A stretch of DNA of 64,000 bases from Lachnospiraceae bacterium G41. GTDB taxonomy: Bacteria > Bacillota > Clostridia > Lachnospirales > Lachnospiraceae. This document shows positions 47,839 through 55,646 of this stretch, one piece after another. The notes under the pieces were generated by a model. The model was given only the letters and a program-made list of their open reading frames with translations, did not search any database and was not told the DNA's origin. The stretch covers positions 62,001 through 126,000 of the forward strand of contig FNEU01000009.1 of assembly GCA_900100245.1 (NCBI GenBank), read 5' to 3'. The translations under genes were made by a program, and so were the position numbers. The stretch's first letter is position 1, and each line of letters begins with the position of its first letter.

Positions 47839-47869
47839 GGTGCCCGGCTCGTGTAGCGTGCCCGGCTCC
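47839..47869 (+). repeat. 31-nt mismatch-spaced hairpin, copy 6 (ABC ATPase leader)
   Basis: The 5' arm is GG-T-GCC-C-GGC-T-CGT with loop GTA and a complementary 3' arm ending T-CC. The apex triplet CGT pairs with GCG through one wobble. Spacers are T/T and C/C mismatches. It ends 19 nt before the ATPase start, on the sense strand. Confidence 0.8.
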
Positions 47870-47888
47870 GGATAATGTTGAGGTTAAT

Positions 47889-49448
47889 ATGGCAGAAGCA
47901 GCTGTAAAACTCGTAAATATCACAAAATCTTTCGGCCAGGTCAGGGCGAATTACAATGTTTCACTTGAGATTAACAAGGGCGAAATTTTAGCTCTTTTAG
48001 GAGAAAACGGAAGCGGAAAGACCACGCTTATGAATATGCTCTCGGGTATTTATTATCCCGACGAAGGACAGATTTTCATAGACGGCAAGGAAGTTTCAAT
48101 CAGCTCCCCTAAAATTGCATATGAACTCGGAATAGGCATGGTTCATCAGCACTTTAAACTGGTGGATGTATTAACTGCGACCGAAAATATCATTCTCGGA
48201 CTTGACGGCAAATTAAACAAAAAGGAAGCCGCAGCGAAGATAAAAGAGATCTGCGACAAATACGGATTTGACATCAATCCCGACCAGAAGATATATGATA
48301 TGTCCGTTTCCCAGAAACAGACAGTCGAAATCGTAAAAGTATTGTACCGTGGCGCCAATATCTTAATACTGGATGAGCCCACCGCGGTTTTAACCCCTCA
48401 GGAATCTGAAAAGCTTTTCAACGTTATGCGTAATATGAAGGCTGACGGAAAGGCTCTCGTAATTATCACTCATAAAATGCACGAGGTTGAATCAATCTCC
48501 GACAGAGTGGCTATTTTACGTAAGGGCGAATATGTCGGCAGCATGATGACCAAGGATACGAATGCCGGCGAAATGACCGATATGATGGTAGGCCGAAGCG
48601 TATCACTTAATATTGAGCGCCCCAAGCCTGTTGATCCCAAGCCCAGAATAAAGGTTGAAAACCTGACTGTTAAAAACATTGAGGGCATTGATAAATTAAA
48701 GGATGTTTCATTTATCGCAAACAGCGGTGAGATACTTGGTATAGCAGGTATTTCCGGCAGCGGTCAGAAGGAACTTCTTGAAGCGATAGCGGGATTACAG
48801 CCTGCCGAAAGCGGCAGCATAAAATATATAAACGAAAACGGTGAAGAGGAAGAACTCCTCGGCAAAGACCCGAGAAAGATTGAAGAATTAGGTGTTGCGT
48901 TATCCTTTGTTCCCGAAGACAGACTCGGCATGGGACTTGTAGGAAACATGGATTTATCCGACAACATGATGCTTCGTTCTTTTAGGAAGGGTAAGACACC
49001 TTTTACGGAGAGAAAATCACCGCACTCACTTGCAGAGAAAGTTGTAGACGATCTCGAGGTTGTAACTCCTTCCATCGAGACTCCCGTCAGAAGACTTTCG
49101 GGCGGAAATGTTCAAAAGATCTTAGTCGGAAGAGAAATTGCGCATGCGCCTACGGTTTTACTTACCGCGTATGCGGTCAGAGGACTTGATATCAACTCCT
49201 CCTACACGATTTACGATCTTATAAATCAACAGAAGAAAAAAGGCGTAGCGGTTATTTTTGTCGGAGAAGATTTGGACGTTTTGCTTGAGATATCCGATAA
49301 AATCCTCGTACTCTGCGGCGGCAGGGTAAGCGGTATCGTCGATGCCGAAAAGACCGACAAAAACACAGTCGGACTTATGATGACAAAAGTTTTAGGTGAC
49401 AGCGAAAAGAAAGAAGAGAGTACCGAAACGGGAGACAGTGATGAATAA
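47889..49448 (+). CDS. Nucleoside ABC importer, double ATPase subunit
   Basis: About 519 residues with two ABC domains. The first has Walker A GENGSGKTT, signature-region MSVSQKQ and Walker B ILILDEPTAVL; the second has GISGSGQKE, RRLSGGNVQK and a weak Walker B (VLLTAYAVRGLD), as usual in the RbsA/NupA-like family where the second site is degenerate. It powers the two permeases downstream. The start is ATG 47889 with TTGAGG upstream; a longer frame translates the hairpin repeat and is rejected. Confidence 0.93.
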   Translation: MAEAAVKLVNITKSFGQVRANYNVSLEINKGEILALLGENGSGKTTLMNMLSGIYYPDEGQIFIDGKEVSISSPKIAYELGIGMVHQHFKLVDVLTATENIILGLDGKLNKKEAAAKIKEICDKYGFDINPDQKIYDMSVSQKQTVEIVKVLYRGANILILDEPTAVLTPQESEKLFNVMRNMKADGKALVIITHKMHEVESISDRVAILRKGEYVGSMMTKDTNAGEMTDMMVGRSVSLNIERPKPVDPKPRIKVENLTVKNIEGIDKLKDVSFIANSGEILGIAGISGSGQKELLEAIAGLQPAESGSIKYINENGEEEELLGKDPRKIEELGVALSFVPEDRLGMGLVGNMDLSDNMMLRSFRKGKTPFTERKSPHSLAEKVVDDLEVVTPSIETPVRRLSGGNVQKILVGREIAHAPTVLLTAYAVRGLDINSSYTIYDLINQQKKKGVAVIFVGEDLDVLLEISDKILVLCGGRVSGIVDAEKTDKNTVGLMMTKVLGDSEKKEESTETGDSDE

Positions 49449-50529
49449 AAAAGAACCTTTATTTCACCTAGTTAAAAGAGATGTTCTCCCATGGTACAAA
49501 TCATGGGGAATTAGAGCGGCCGCAATAGTTGCTGCGCTTATATTATGCGGTATTATTACTACCATTACCACAGGCCTTAATCCGTTCAAAGTATACGGCG
49601 CATTTATCCAGGGTGCTTTCGGCTCCGGCAGAAAGGTCTGGATTACAATGCAGAATATGTCAGTCCTTTTAATCATTTCACTGGCTCTGACACCTGCATT
49701 TAAGATGCGATTTTGGAATATTGGTGGTGAAGGTCAGGTATTAGTCGGCGCACTTGCAACCGCAGCATGCATGATTACACTCGGAGATAAAATTCCGAAC
49801 GCACTGCTTATATTAATTATGACTGTAAGTGCAATTCTTGCAGGTGCAATCTGGGGTCTTATTCCTGCGATTTTTAAAGCAATTTGGAACACCAACGAGA
49901 CTCTTTCCACACTCATGATGAACTACATAGCCACACAGCTTGTAGCGTTCTTTACGATTGTATGGGAAGTTCCGAAGGGTTCTTTTACGGTAGGTATTAT
50001 CAATCAGTCAACAAATGCCGGATGGCTTCCTCAGCTTTTCGGTAACAAATATCTTCTTCCGATAGTGATTGCACTTTTGACCACGATTTCGATGTTTATT
50101 TATCTTAAATACAGCAAGCACGGTTATGAAATCTCGGTTGTCGGCGAAAGTGAAAAAACGGCTAAGTATGTCGGAATGAAAACGGAGAAAATCATCATTC
50201 GTACGATGCTTTTATCCGGTGGACTTTGCGGTCTGGCAGGACTTATTCTTGTCGGTGGCATAAACCATACGATTACAACCACAATCAACTCAGGACAGGG
50301 ATTCACCGCGGTTATGGTTTCGTGGCTCGCAAAATTCAATCCGATTACAATGATATTTACAAGCTTTCTGATTATTTTCCTTGAGAGAGGTGCGGGAGAA
50401 ATTTCCACCAACTTCGGACTTAATCAGTCATTTGCGGATATTCTGACGGGTATCATTTTATTCTTTATCATCGGATGTGAATTCTTTATCTCGTACAGAA
50501 TAGTAGTAAGAAAGAAGGGGGATAAGTGA
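49441..50529 (+). CDS. Nucleoside ABC importer, permease 1
   Basis: About 362 residues with eight to ten membrane helices, of the BPD_transp_2 group (RFWNIGGEGQVLVGALA, LSTLMMNYIA). The start overlaps the ATPase stop by 8 bp (ATG 49441), which fixes it. It forms the channel with permease 2. Confidence 0.92.
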   Translation: MNKKEPLFHLVKRDVLPWYKSWGIRAAAIVAALILCGIITTITTGLNPFKVYGAFIQGAFGSGRKVWITMQNMSVLLIISLALTPAFKMRFWNIGGEGQVLVGALATAACMITLGDKIPNALLILIMTVSAILAGAIWGLIPAIFKAIWNTNETLSTLMMNYIATQLVAFFTIVWEVPKGSFTVGIINQSTNAGWLPQLFGNKYLLPIVIALLTTISMFIYLKYSKHGYEISVVGESEKTAKYVGMKTEKIIIRTMLLSGGLCGLAGLILVGGINHTITTTINSGQGFTAVMVSWLAKFNPITMIFTSFLIIFLERGAGEISTNFGLNQSFADILTGIILFFIIGCEFFISYRIVVRKKGDK

Positions 50530-50530
50530 T

Positions 50531-51526
50531 ATGTTTGATATAGTTGCATTTATACCCAGAGCAATAGGACAGAGTGTACCGCTTTTATTCGGCTGTTCGG
50601 GCGAAATCTTAACGGAAAAATCCGGTAACCTTAACTTAGGAATCCCCGGCGTAATGTATGTCGGCGGTATCAGCGGAGTTATCGGCGCATTCTTTTATGA
50701 GCAGGCGTGCAAAGGCGGAGATATGAACGGATTTTTAGCAATTATGATTCCGCTTCTCTGTTCGCTTACAGGATCTCTAATCATGGGACTTATATACTGC
50801 CTTTTGACTGTTACGCTTCGAGCCAACCAGAATGTAACAGGTCTTGCAATGACCACGTTCGGTGTCGGTATAGGTAACTTCTTCGGCGGTTCGTTAATAA
50901 AACTTTCGGGCGCAGACGTGCCTTCGATAGCACTTTCAAGAACCAGCGGATTTTATTCGAGAGCCCTTCCTTTTGCATCAAAGATGGGGTGGTTCGGAAA
51001 AGTATTTTTAAGCTACGGTTTTCTTTGCTATGCGGCATTTATAATCGCAATCATATCCGCAATTGTTCTCTTTAAAACCCGTAAGGGCCTTCATTTAAGA
51101 GCAGTTGGTGAGAACCCTTCGACAGCGGATGCTGCAGGAATCAATGTCAGCAGATACAAATATTTCGCAACCTGCATAGGATGTATGATAGCGGGCCTCG
51201 GCGGACTTTATTACGTAATGGATTACGCTTCGGGTGTATGGTCAAATGATGCATTCGGTGACAGAGGATGGCTTGCAATCGCACTTGTTATTTTCTCCAT
51301 CTGGAACCCGTTAATCGGTATTTTCGCATCCATTCTTTTCGGCGGACTTTACATCGTATATCTCTACATTCCGACCGGTATGGATTACATGGAATTTAAG
51401 GAACTCTACAAGATGATTCCTTATGTTGTTACACTTTTCGTACTGGTATTAACCAGTATGCGAAACAAAAAGGAGAATCAGCCGCCGGCAAGTCTGGGAC
51501 TGTCGTACTTCAGAGAAGAAAGATAA
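50531..51526 (+). CDS. Nucleoside ABC importer, permease 2
   Basis: A 331-residue BPD_transp_2 permease: EILTEKSGNLNLGIPGVMYVGG and RAVGENPSTADAAGINVSRYK are the family's signatures. It begins 1 bp after permease 1. The binding protein, ATPase and two permeases make a complete PnrABCDE/NupNOPQ-type importer. Confidence 0.92.
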   Translation: MFDIVAFIPRAIGQSVPLLFGCSGEILTEKSGNLNLGIPGVMYVGGISGVIGAFFYEQACKGGDMNGFLAIMIPLLCSLTGSLIMGLIYCLLTVTLRANQNVTGLAMTTFGVGIGNFFGGSLIKLSGADVPSIALSRTSGFYSRALPFASKMGWFGKVFLSYGFLCYAAFIIAIISAIVLFKTRKGLHLRAVGENPSTADAAGINVSRYKYFATCIGCMIAGLGGLYYVMDYASGVWSNDAFGDRGWLAIALVIFSIWNPLIGIFASILFGGLYIVYLYIPTGMDYMEFKELYKMIPYVVTLFVLVLTSMRNKKENQPPASLGLSYFREER

Positions 51527-51532
51527 TTTTTT

Positions 51533-51570
51533 AAGAGCGAATTGTGATGACCTCACGATTTGCTCTTTTA
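51533..51570 (+). terminator. Terminator of the nucleoside importer operon
   Basis: Fifteen-base-pair arms AAGAGCGAATTGTGA / TCACGATTTGCTCTT with G-U wobbles and a short T-run. Confidence 0.72.
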
Positions 51571-51584
51571 GGGTAAAAAGATAT

Positions 51585-52277
51585 ATGCTCGGAAAACAAC
51601 TTGGGAACAACATAAATGATTTTTTTGCGGATTACGTGATCTTTGACTTCGAGACCACGGGACTTAATCCCTTTGACGGAGACAGAATCGTTGAAATGTC
51701 TGCAGTCAGGGTGGTCAATCACAAGGTGGTCGATAAATTTGCCACTCTGGTGAATCCCGAACAGCCTATTTCACCCGATGCGACCGCAGTAAACGGAATT
51801 ACGGACGATATGGTCAAAGATGCACCGAAGATGAAGGAAGCGCTTACACAGTTCATCGATTTTATCGGAGACGATATTCTGGTTGGGCATAATATCAAAA
51901 CATTCGATATGCATTTTCTAAAGATGGAATGCATGCTTCAGTTTGACGGCAAAGTCCCTGACAACGATTACGTGGATACACTTTTACTCGCAAGACGCTG
52001 TATGCCTGAACTCGCACACAAAAACCTGACGGTGCTTGCAGCGCATTTTGGAATTTCAATCGAGGGAGCACACAGAGCACTGGCTGACTGTCTTATGAAC
52101 CAAAAGGTCTATGAGCTCCTAAAAGAAGAAACCGAAAGGTTTGAAAACGGTGATAAAACCATTCCAATTTGCTCGATATGTGGCAGAAGAATGACCTTAA
52201 GAAACGGAAAATTCGGCGAATTCTGGGGATGCACCGGGTATCCTAACTGCAAAAACACGATAAATATTTTTAAGTAA
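51585..52277 (+). CDS. DEDDh 3'-5' exonuclease with C-terminal zinc ribbon
   Basis: A 230-residue protein. Residues 18-180 are a DnaQ-like exonuclease: FDFETTGLNP (ExoI D-x-E), GHNIKTFDMHFL (ExoII), and HRALADC (ExoIII). Residues about 195-228 (CSICGRRMTLRNGKFGEFWGC, then YPNC) are a four-cysteine zinc finger of the kind at the C-terminus of type IA topoisomerases. The fusion suggests an exonuclease targeted to single-stranded DNA, in repair rather than as the replicative proofreader. Confidence 0.87.
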   Translation: MLGKQLGNNINDFFADYVIFDFETTGLNPFDGDRIVEMSAVRVVNHKVVDKFATLVNPEQPISPDATAVNGITDDMVKDAPKMKEALTQFIDFIGDDILVGHNIKTFDMHFLKMECMLQFDGKVPDNDYVDTLLLARRCMPELAHKNLTVLAAHFGISIEGAHRALADCLMNQKVYELLKEETERFENGDKTIPICSICGRRMTLRNGKFGEFWGCTGYPNCKNTINIFK

Positions 52278-52322
52278 TTGACTTTTTTCAAAGGCAGCAT
52301 TACAATGTGACATTGATTGTAA
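52278..52322 (+). promoter_or_regulatory. Promoter with overlapping palindromic operator (possible metal regulator site)
   Basis: TTGACT (52278-52283), 17-bp spacer, TACAAT (52301-52306). A palindrome TTACAAT-N9-ATTGTAA (52300-52322) starts on the -10 element. Its position favours repression. Since the downstream genes look like metal-uptake genes, a Zur- or Fur-type repressor is the simplest guess, though the sequence does not match the Bacillus Zur box. Confidence 0.55.
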
Positions 52323-52343
52323 ATTAACATCGGAGAGACATAT

Positions 52344-52655
52344 ATGCGAGGCTTAAAAGATTCCAAAATAAAAATCGTTTCCGGCATCATCGCAATGATG
52401 ATGCTTTTATATATTGTTTTCTCCACATTCTTTATTTCACTGGAAGCAAACCATAAATGCGAGGATGAGGAAAACTGTCCGATATGTGTATGCATGCAGA
52501 TTTGTCAGAATACACTGCATCAGATATCGGATTTTATCGCAGTCGCAGTAGTTTCATTTGTTCCCGTTCTTTTATGCGTTGGTGTTTCATTTGTTATTTC
52601 CGATAATCTTGTAAAAGAAACACCCGTCACAAACAAAATCCGACTGAACAATTGA
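52344..52655 (+). CDS. Small membrane protein with CPIC-type cysteine motif
   Basis: A 103-residue protein with two membrane helices (about 12-32 and 64-86). Between them lies a short loop HKCEDEENCPICVCMQICQN with one His and five Cys in metal-ligand spacing, predicted outside the cell. I recognise no named domain. It is the first gene after the palindromic promoter and precedes a zinc-type binding protein, which suggests metal capture or sensing at the membrane. Confidence 0.65.
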   Translation: MRGLKDSKIKIVSGIIAMMMLLYIVFSTFFISLEANHKCEDEENCPICVCMQICQNTLHQISDFIAVAVVSFVPVLLCVGVSFVISDNLVKETPVTNKIRLNN

Positions 52656-52673
52656 ATAAAACCTTCGTTTGAC

Positions 52674-52696
52674 GACAGATTTATGCTGTCTTTTTT
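52674..52696 (+). terminator. Attenuator-like hairpin before the metal-binding protein gene
   Basis: GACAG / CTGTC with a seven-base loop followed by TTTTTT. The stem is short, so partial termination is likely. Confidence 0.55.
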
Positions 52697-52725
52697 GCGT
52701 GCATTTTTTATATGGAGGTTTTAAC

Positions 52726-53703
52726 ATGAAAAAATTATTAGCATTCTTATTAACCGTAATGGCGGCAGTTTGCCTATCTGCCTGCGGTAATTTAAACAAT
52801 ACAAAGGCAGACGATAAAATAGAGATTGTAACAACCATTTTCCCTGAATACGACTGGGTTAAAAATGTGCTCGGAGATAATCCCGCAAATGCGGAAGTAA
52901 CACTTCTTCTTGATAACGGAGTCGATCTTCACAGCTACCAGCCGACAGTTGACGACATTATGAAAATCACTTCTGCGGATTTGTTTATTTATGTCGGCGG
53001 AGAATCGGAAGAATGGGTGGATGAAGTATTAAAACAGTCCGAAAACAAGGACTTGGTAGTAATTAATCTGATGGACGAACTCGGTGATGCAGCCAAAGAG
53101 GAAGAGATCATCGAAGGTATGGAATGTGAGGAAGAAGAGGAAGAGGAGGAAGGCGAAGAAGAAGTCGAATACGACGAACATGTATGGCTTTCCTTAAAGG
53201 ATGCCACTATTTTTGTAAACAGCATAGAAGCCGCAATGGAAACAATTGATTCGACAAATGCTTCGGTTTACAAAGTAAATGCGGATGCTTATATAGACAA
53301 ACTCAACGAACTTGACAAAGCTTATGAGAAGGCAGTCGCAGAGGCAAATGTAAAGACACTTCTTTTCGGCGACCGTTTTCCTTTCAGATATCTCGTGGAT
53401 GACTACGGAATTTCCTATTATGCGGCATTTGTAGGCTGCTCAACGGAAACCAATGCAAGCTTCCAGACTGTAGTTTTCCTTGCAGAAAAAGTGGATGAGT
53501 TATCCCTTAAAAATATCATGACCATCGAAGGCACCAATCACAGCATAGCGGAAACAATCATAGAAAATACCGCAGACAAAAATCAGAAAATCCTTGTAAT
53601 GGATTCAATGCAGTCTGTTACATCAAAGGGTGTTGAGGAAGGAATCACTTATCTTTCGATAATGGAAAGCAATCTCGAGGTTTTAAAAGAAGCGTTACAA
53701 TAG
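52726..53703 (+). CDS. ZnuA-like metal-binding lipoprotein with acidic loop
   Basis: A 325-residue lipoprotein (lipobox LSACG). It has the cluster A-I fold of zinc/manganese binding proteins: VTTIFPEYDWVKNVLG, DLHSYQPT with the first metal His, and DEHVWLS with the second. The position of the third His-containing motif reads FGDRFPFRYL, so Asp may replace it. The usual His-rich loop before DEHVW is replaced by a run of Glu (about residues 144-158). No ABC ATPase or permease gene is nearby, so the partner must be elsewhere or the protein acts alone. GGAGG fixes ATG 52726. Confidence 0.88.
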   Translation: MKKLLAFLLTVMAAVCLSACGNLNNTKADDKIEIVTTIFPEYDWVKNVLGDNPANAEVTLLLDNGVDLHSYQPTVDDIMKITSADLFIYVGGESEEWVDEVLKQSENKDLVVINLMDELGDAAKEEEIIEGMECEEEEEEEEGEEEVEYDEHVWLSLKDATIFVNSIEAAMETIDSTNASVYKVNADAYIDKLNELDKAYEKAVAEANVKTLLFGDRFPFRYLVDDYGISYYAAFVGCSTETNASFQTVVFLAEKVDELSLKNIMTIEGTNHSIAETIIENTADKNQKILVMDSMQSVTSKGVEEGITYLSIMESNLEVLKEALQ

Positions 53704-53713
53704 GAGAAATCAT

Positions 53714-54346
53714 ATGAAAAAAGGGACTCGTATTTTTCTTATAGCGGTATTATTCATAATGGCAGCAGGTTGCATAAACGGCGGAGTAAAGCAGGATGTG
53801 ACTGAAGAAACCAATATCGTAAAAGAGAATGTTTCAGAATCAAATTCGGACAACGCAACCGAAGAAACTGCCACAGATGTCTTCGGCGAAAAAACAGAAG
53901 ATATAAAAGAGGAATCTGTAAGCGAACCGTTGGATGAAAACGAAATTACGGAAAGTGATTCAGGTGATGAAGTAACATCGGAAGGTTCTGACGATATTGA
54001 CGTGGATCTTACAGCAATTTCCGGAATTCTTGTATATTCCGAAGTCTATAACATGATGGCTACGCCTGAGAACTATATGGGTAAAAAAATTAAAATGGAA
54101 GGCATATATGCGATATACTTTGACGATACATATTCAACCAGATACGATGCCTGCATAGTTCAGGACGCCACTGCCTGCTGTGCAACGGGAATAGAGTTTG
54201 AACTGTCCGATGATTTAAAGTTTCCGGACGATTATCCCGAGGAAGGTGATATTATCACAGTGGAAGGCATATTCGATACGTACGAAGAAGGAAGTTACAC
54301 ATACTGCACATTAAGAAATGCGAGTCTTTTAAAAGTTGAAAAATAA
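53714..54346 (+). CDS. Lipoprotein with C-terminal CC-motif domain, likely metal-linked
   Basis: A 210-residue lipoprotein (lipobox AAGC, about residue 20). Residues 25-95 are a Glu/Ser/Asp-rich, probably unstructured spacer. The C-terminal 100 residues look like an OB-type fold (NYMGKKIKMEGIYAIYF, GDIITVEGIFDTYEE) with the motif ACIVQDATACCATGIEF. A similar OB-plus-Cys pattern occurs in DUF1980 (YcgQ-like) proteins linked to zinc uptake, but I cannot prove homology. It starts 10 bp after the metal-binding protein gene. Confidence 0.65.
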   Translation: MKKGTRIFLIAVLFIMAAGCINGGVKQDVTEETNIVKENVSESNSDNATEETATDVFGEKTEDIKEESVSEPLDENEITESDSGDEVTSEGSDDIDVDLTAISGILVYSEVYNMMATPENYMGKKIKMEGIYAIYFDDTYSTRYDACIVQDATACCATGIEFELSDDLKFPDDYPEEGDIITVEGIFDTYEEGSYTYCTLRNASLLKVEK

Positions 54347-54357
54347 AAAACGCTTAG

Positions 54358-54386
54358 GGCCGGGAGATTCTCTCCCGGTCTTTTTT
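54358..54386 (+). terminator. Intrinsic terminator of the metal module
   Basis: GGCCGGGAGA / TCTCCCGGTC with a TTC loop and TTTTTT. Confidence 0.9.
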
Positions 54387-54439
54387 GATTTGAATATAAT
54401 TCCTTAACATAGTAAAATAAAAGAGTTGAGGGAATTCAT

Positions 54440-55027
54440 ATGAAATATTTTACAGCAGATTTACATTTTGGCGACAATGAAATAATTGAGCGTGAATGGC
54501 GCCCGTTTAAAGACATCAAAGAGTTTGAAGATGTCTTTGTTGAAAACGTAAACAAAATGGTGGGAGAGGCAGATGAACTCTATGTGCTCGGCGACTGGAT
54601 TAATTATAATGCCGGCCACCATCCCGATCCTGATGAAGCTTTTGCAATAGTAAGGCGTCTTAATCCGAAAGTCATTCTTATAATGGGCAATGGCGAAGAG
54701 AGAGTTTTAAGAGAAGTGTACGGAAACGATTTTGAGTACATGCGAAACAAACTAAAAAATCATGGCTTTTATGATGTTTTAAAAGATGCGGACGTGGAGA
54801 TAGGCGGTATTAAGTTCCATCTTATTCACTGTCCCATGGATCATAAAAAAGACTGTCTTAATCTTTTCGCGCATACACACAGAGGAACCGGTTTATGGAA
54901 GCCTTTCGGATTTAATGTCTGTGCGGATTTAAATTACTTCCGCCCCTTTACCGAAGCCAATATTCTGGCAATGGTTGAGACAAAGAAAAATTACTGGGAT
55001 AAGGACCCCGACACCAATTGTATGTAA
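54440..55027 (+). CDS. Calcineurin-like metallophosphoesterase
   Basis: A 195-residue protein with the phosphoesterase metal motifs: ADLHFGDNEII (D-x-H), LGDW (GD), MGNGEER (GN-x-E/D replacing GNHE/D), and CPMDH plus FAHTHRG for the C-terminal histidines. Small prokaryotic relatives hydrolyse nucleotide or phosphodiester substrates; the substrate here is unknown. GAGGG precedes the ATG. Confidence 0.85.
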   Translation: MKYFTADLHFGDNEIIEREWRPFKDIKEFEDVFVENVNKMVGEADELYVLGDWINYNAGHHPDPDEAFAIVRRLNPKVILIMGNGEERVLREVYGNDFEYMRNKLKNHGFYDVLKDADVEIGGIKFHLIHCPMDHKKDCLNLFAHTHRGTGLWKPFGFNVCADLNYFRPFTEANILAMVETKKNYWDKDPDTNCM

Positions 55028-55116
55028 GTGGTCAACTTCATAAAATATGAGAAATATGGTATTATTATAAGTTGAGGATTTTAATAAAAGTTTCGGATAT
55101 TAAGGGAGAAGAAGCT

Positions 55117-55614
55117 ATGAAAACTCTGATAGTAATAGACATGCAGAACGATTTTATCGACGGAAGCCTCGGAAGCAAAGAGGCAGTTGAGATTGTTCCT
55201 GCGGTAAAAGAAAAAATAAGCGAATACAGAGCTAACGGCGATGAGGTTATTTTTACGAGAGATACCCATCACGAGAATTATCTTAATACCAACGAAGGAC
55301 ATTATCTTCCGGTGGTACACTGTATCGAAAATACAAAAGGCTGGGAGATAAGAGAAGGCCTTTATTTTGAAGGAGCAGAGATAATAAACAAGCCTTCGTT
55401 CGGATATACAGGCTGGAAAGAGCGCACGTTCGAAGAAATCGAAATCATCGGACTCTGCACAGATATCTGCGTTGTCTCCAATGCACTTATTTTAAAAGCG
55501 CTTTTCCCGGAAATAAAAATATCCGTTGATTCGAAATGCTGCGCGGGAGTTACACCCGAGAGTCATGCTGCGGCACTTGAAACAATGAAAATGTGCCAGA
55601 TAGAGATTATTTAG
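55117..55614 (+). CDS. Cysteine hydrolase (isochorismatase/nicotinamidase superfamily)
   Basis: A 165-residue protein with the catalytic triad pattern of the family: VIDMQNDFIDG (Asp), INKPSFGYTGW (Lys region) and GLCTDICVVSNA (nucleophile Cys). DTHHENY with two His fits the metal site of nicotinamidases, so a nicotinamidase role is plausible but not proven. GGGAGAAG before ATG 55117 fixes the start; the frame opens earlier at 55072 without a site. Confidence 0.82.
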   Translation: MKTLIVIDMQNDFIDGSLGSKEAVEIVPAVKEKISEYRANGDEVIFTRDTHHENYLNTNEGHYLPVVHCIENTKGWEIREGLYFEGAEIINKPSFGYTGWKERTFEEIEIIGLCTDICVVSNALILKALFPEIKISVDSKCCAGVTPESHAAALETMKMCQIEII

Positions 55615-55646
55615 AAAGGCAGATAACAGTTTATCTGAGCTAAAAT

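Noticed and set aside
52989-53225. Minus-strand frame rich in Ser
   Set aside because: It is the antisense of the Glu-rich loop of the metal-binding protein, a composition artefact.
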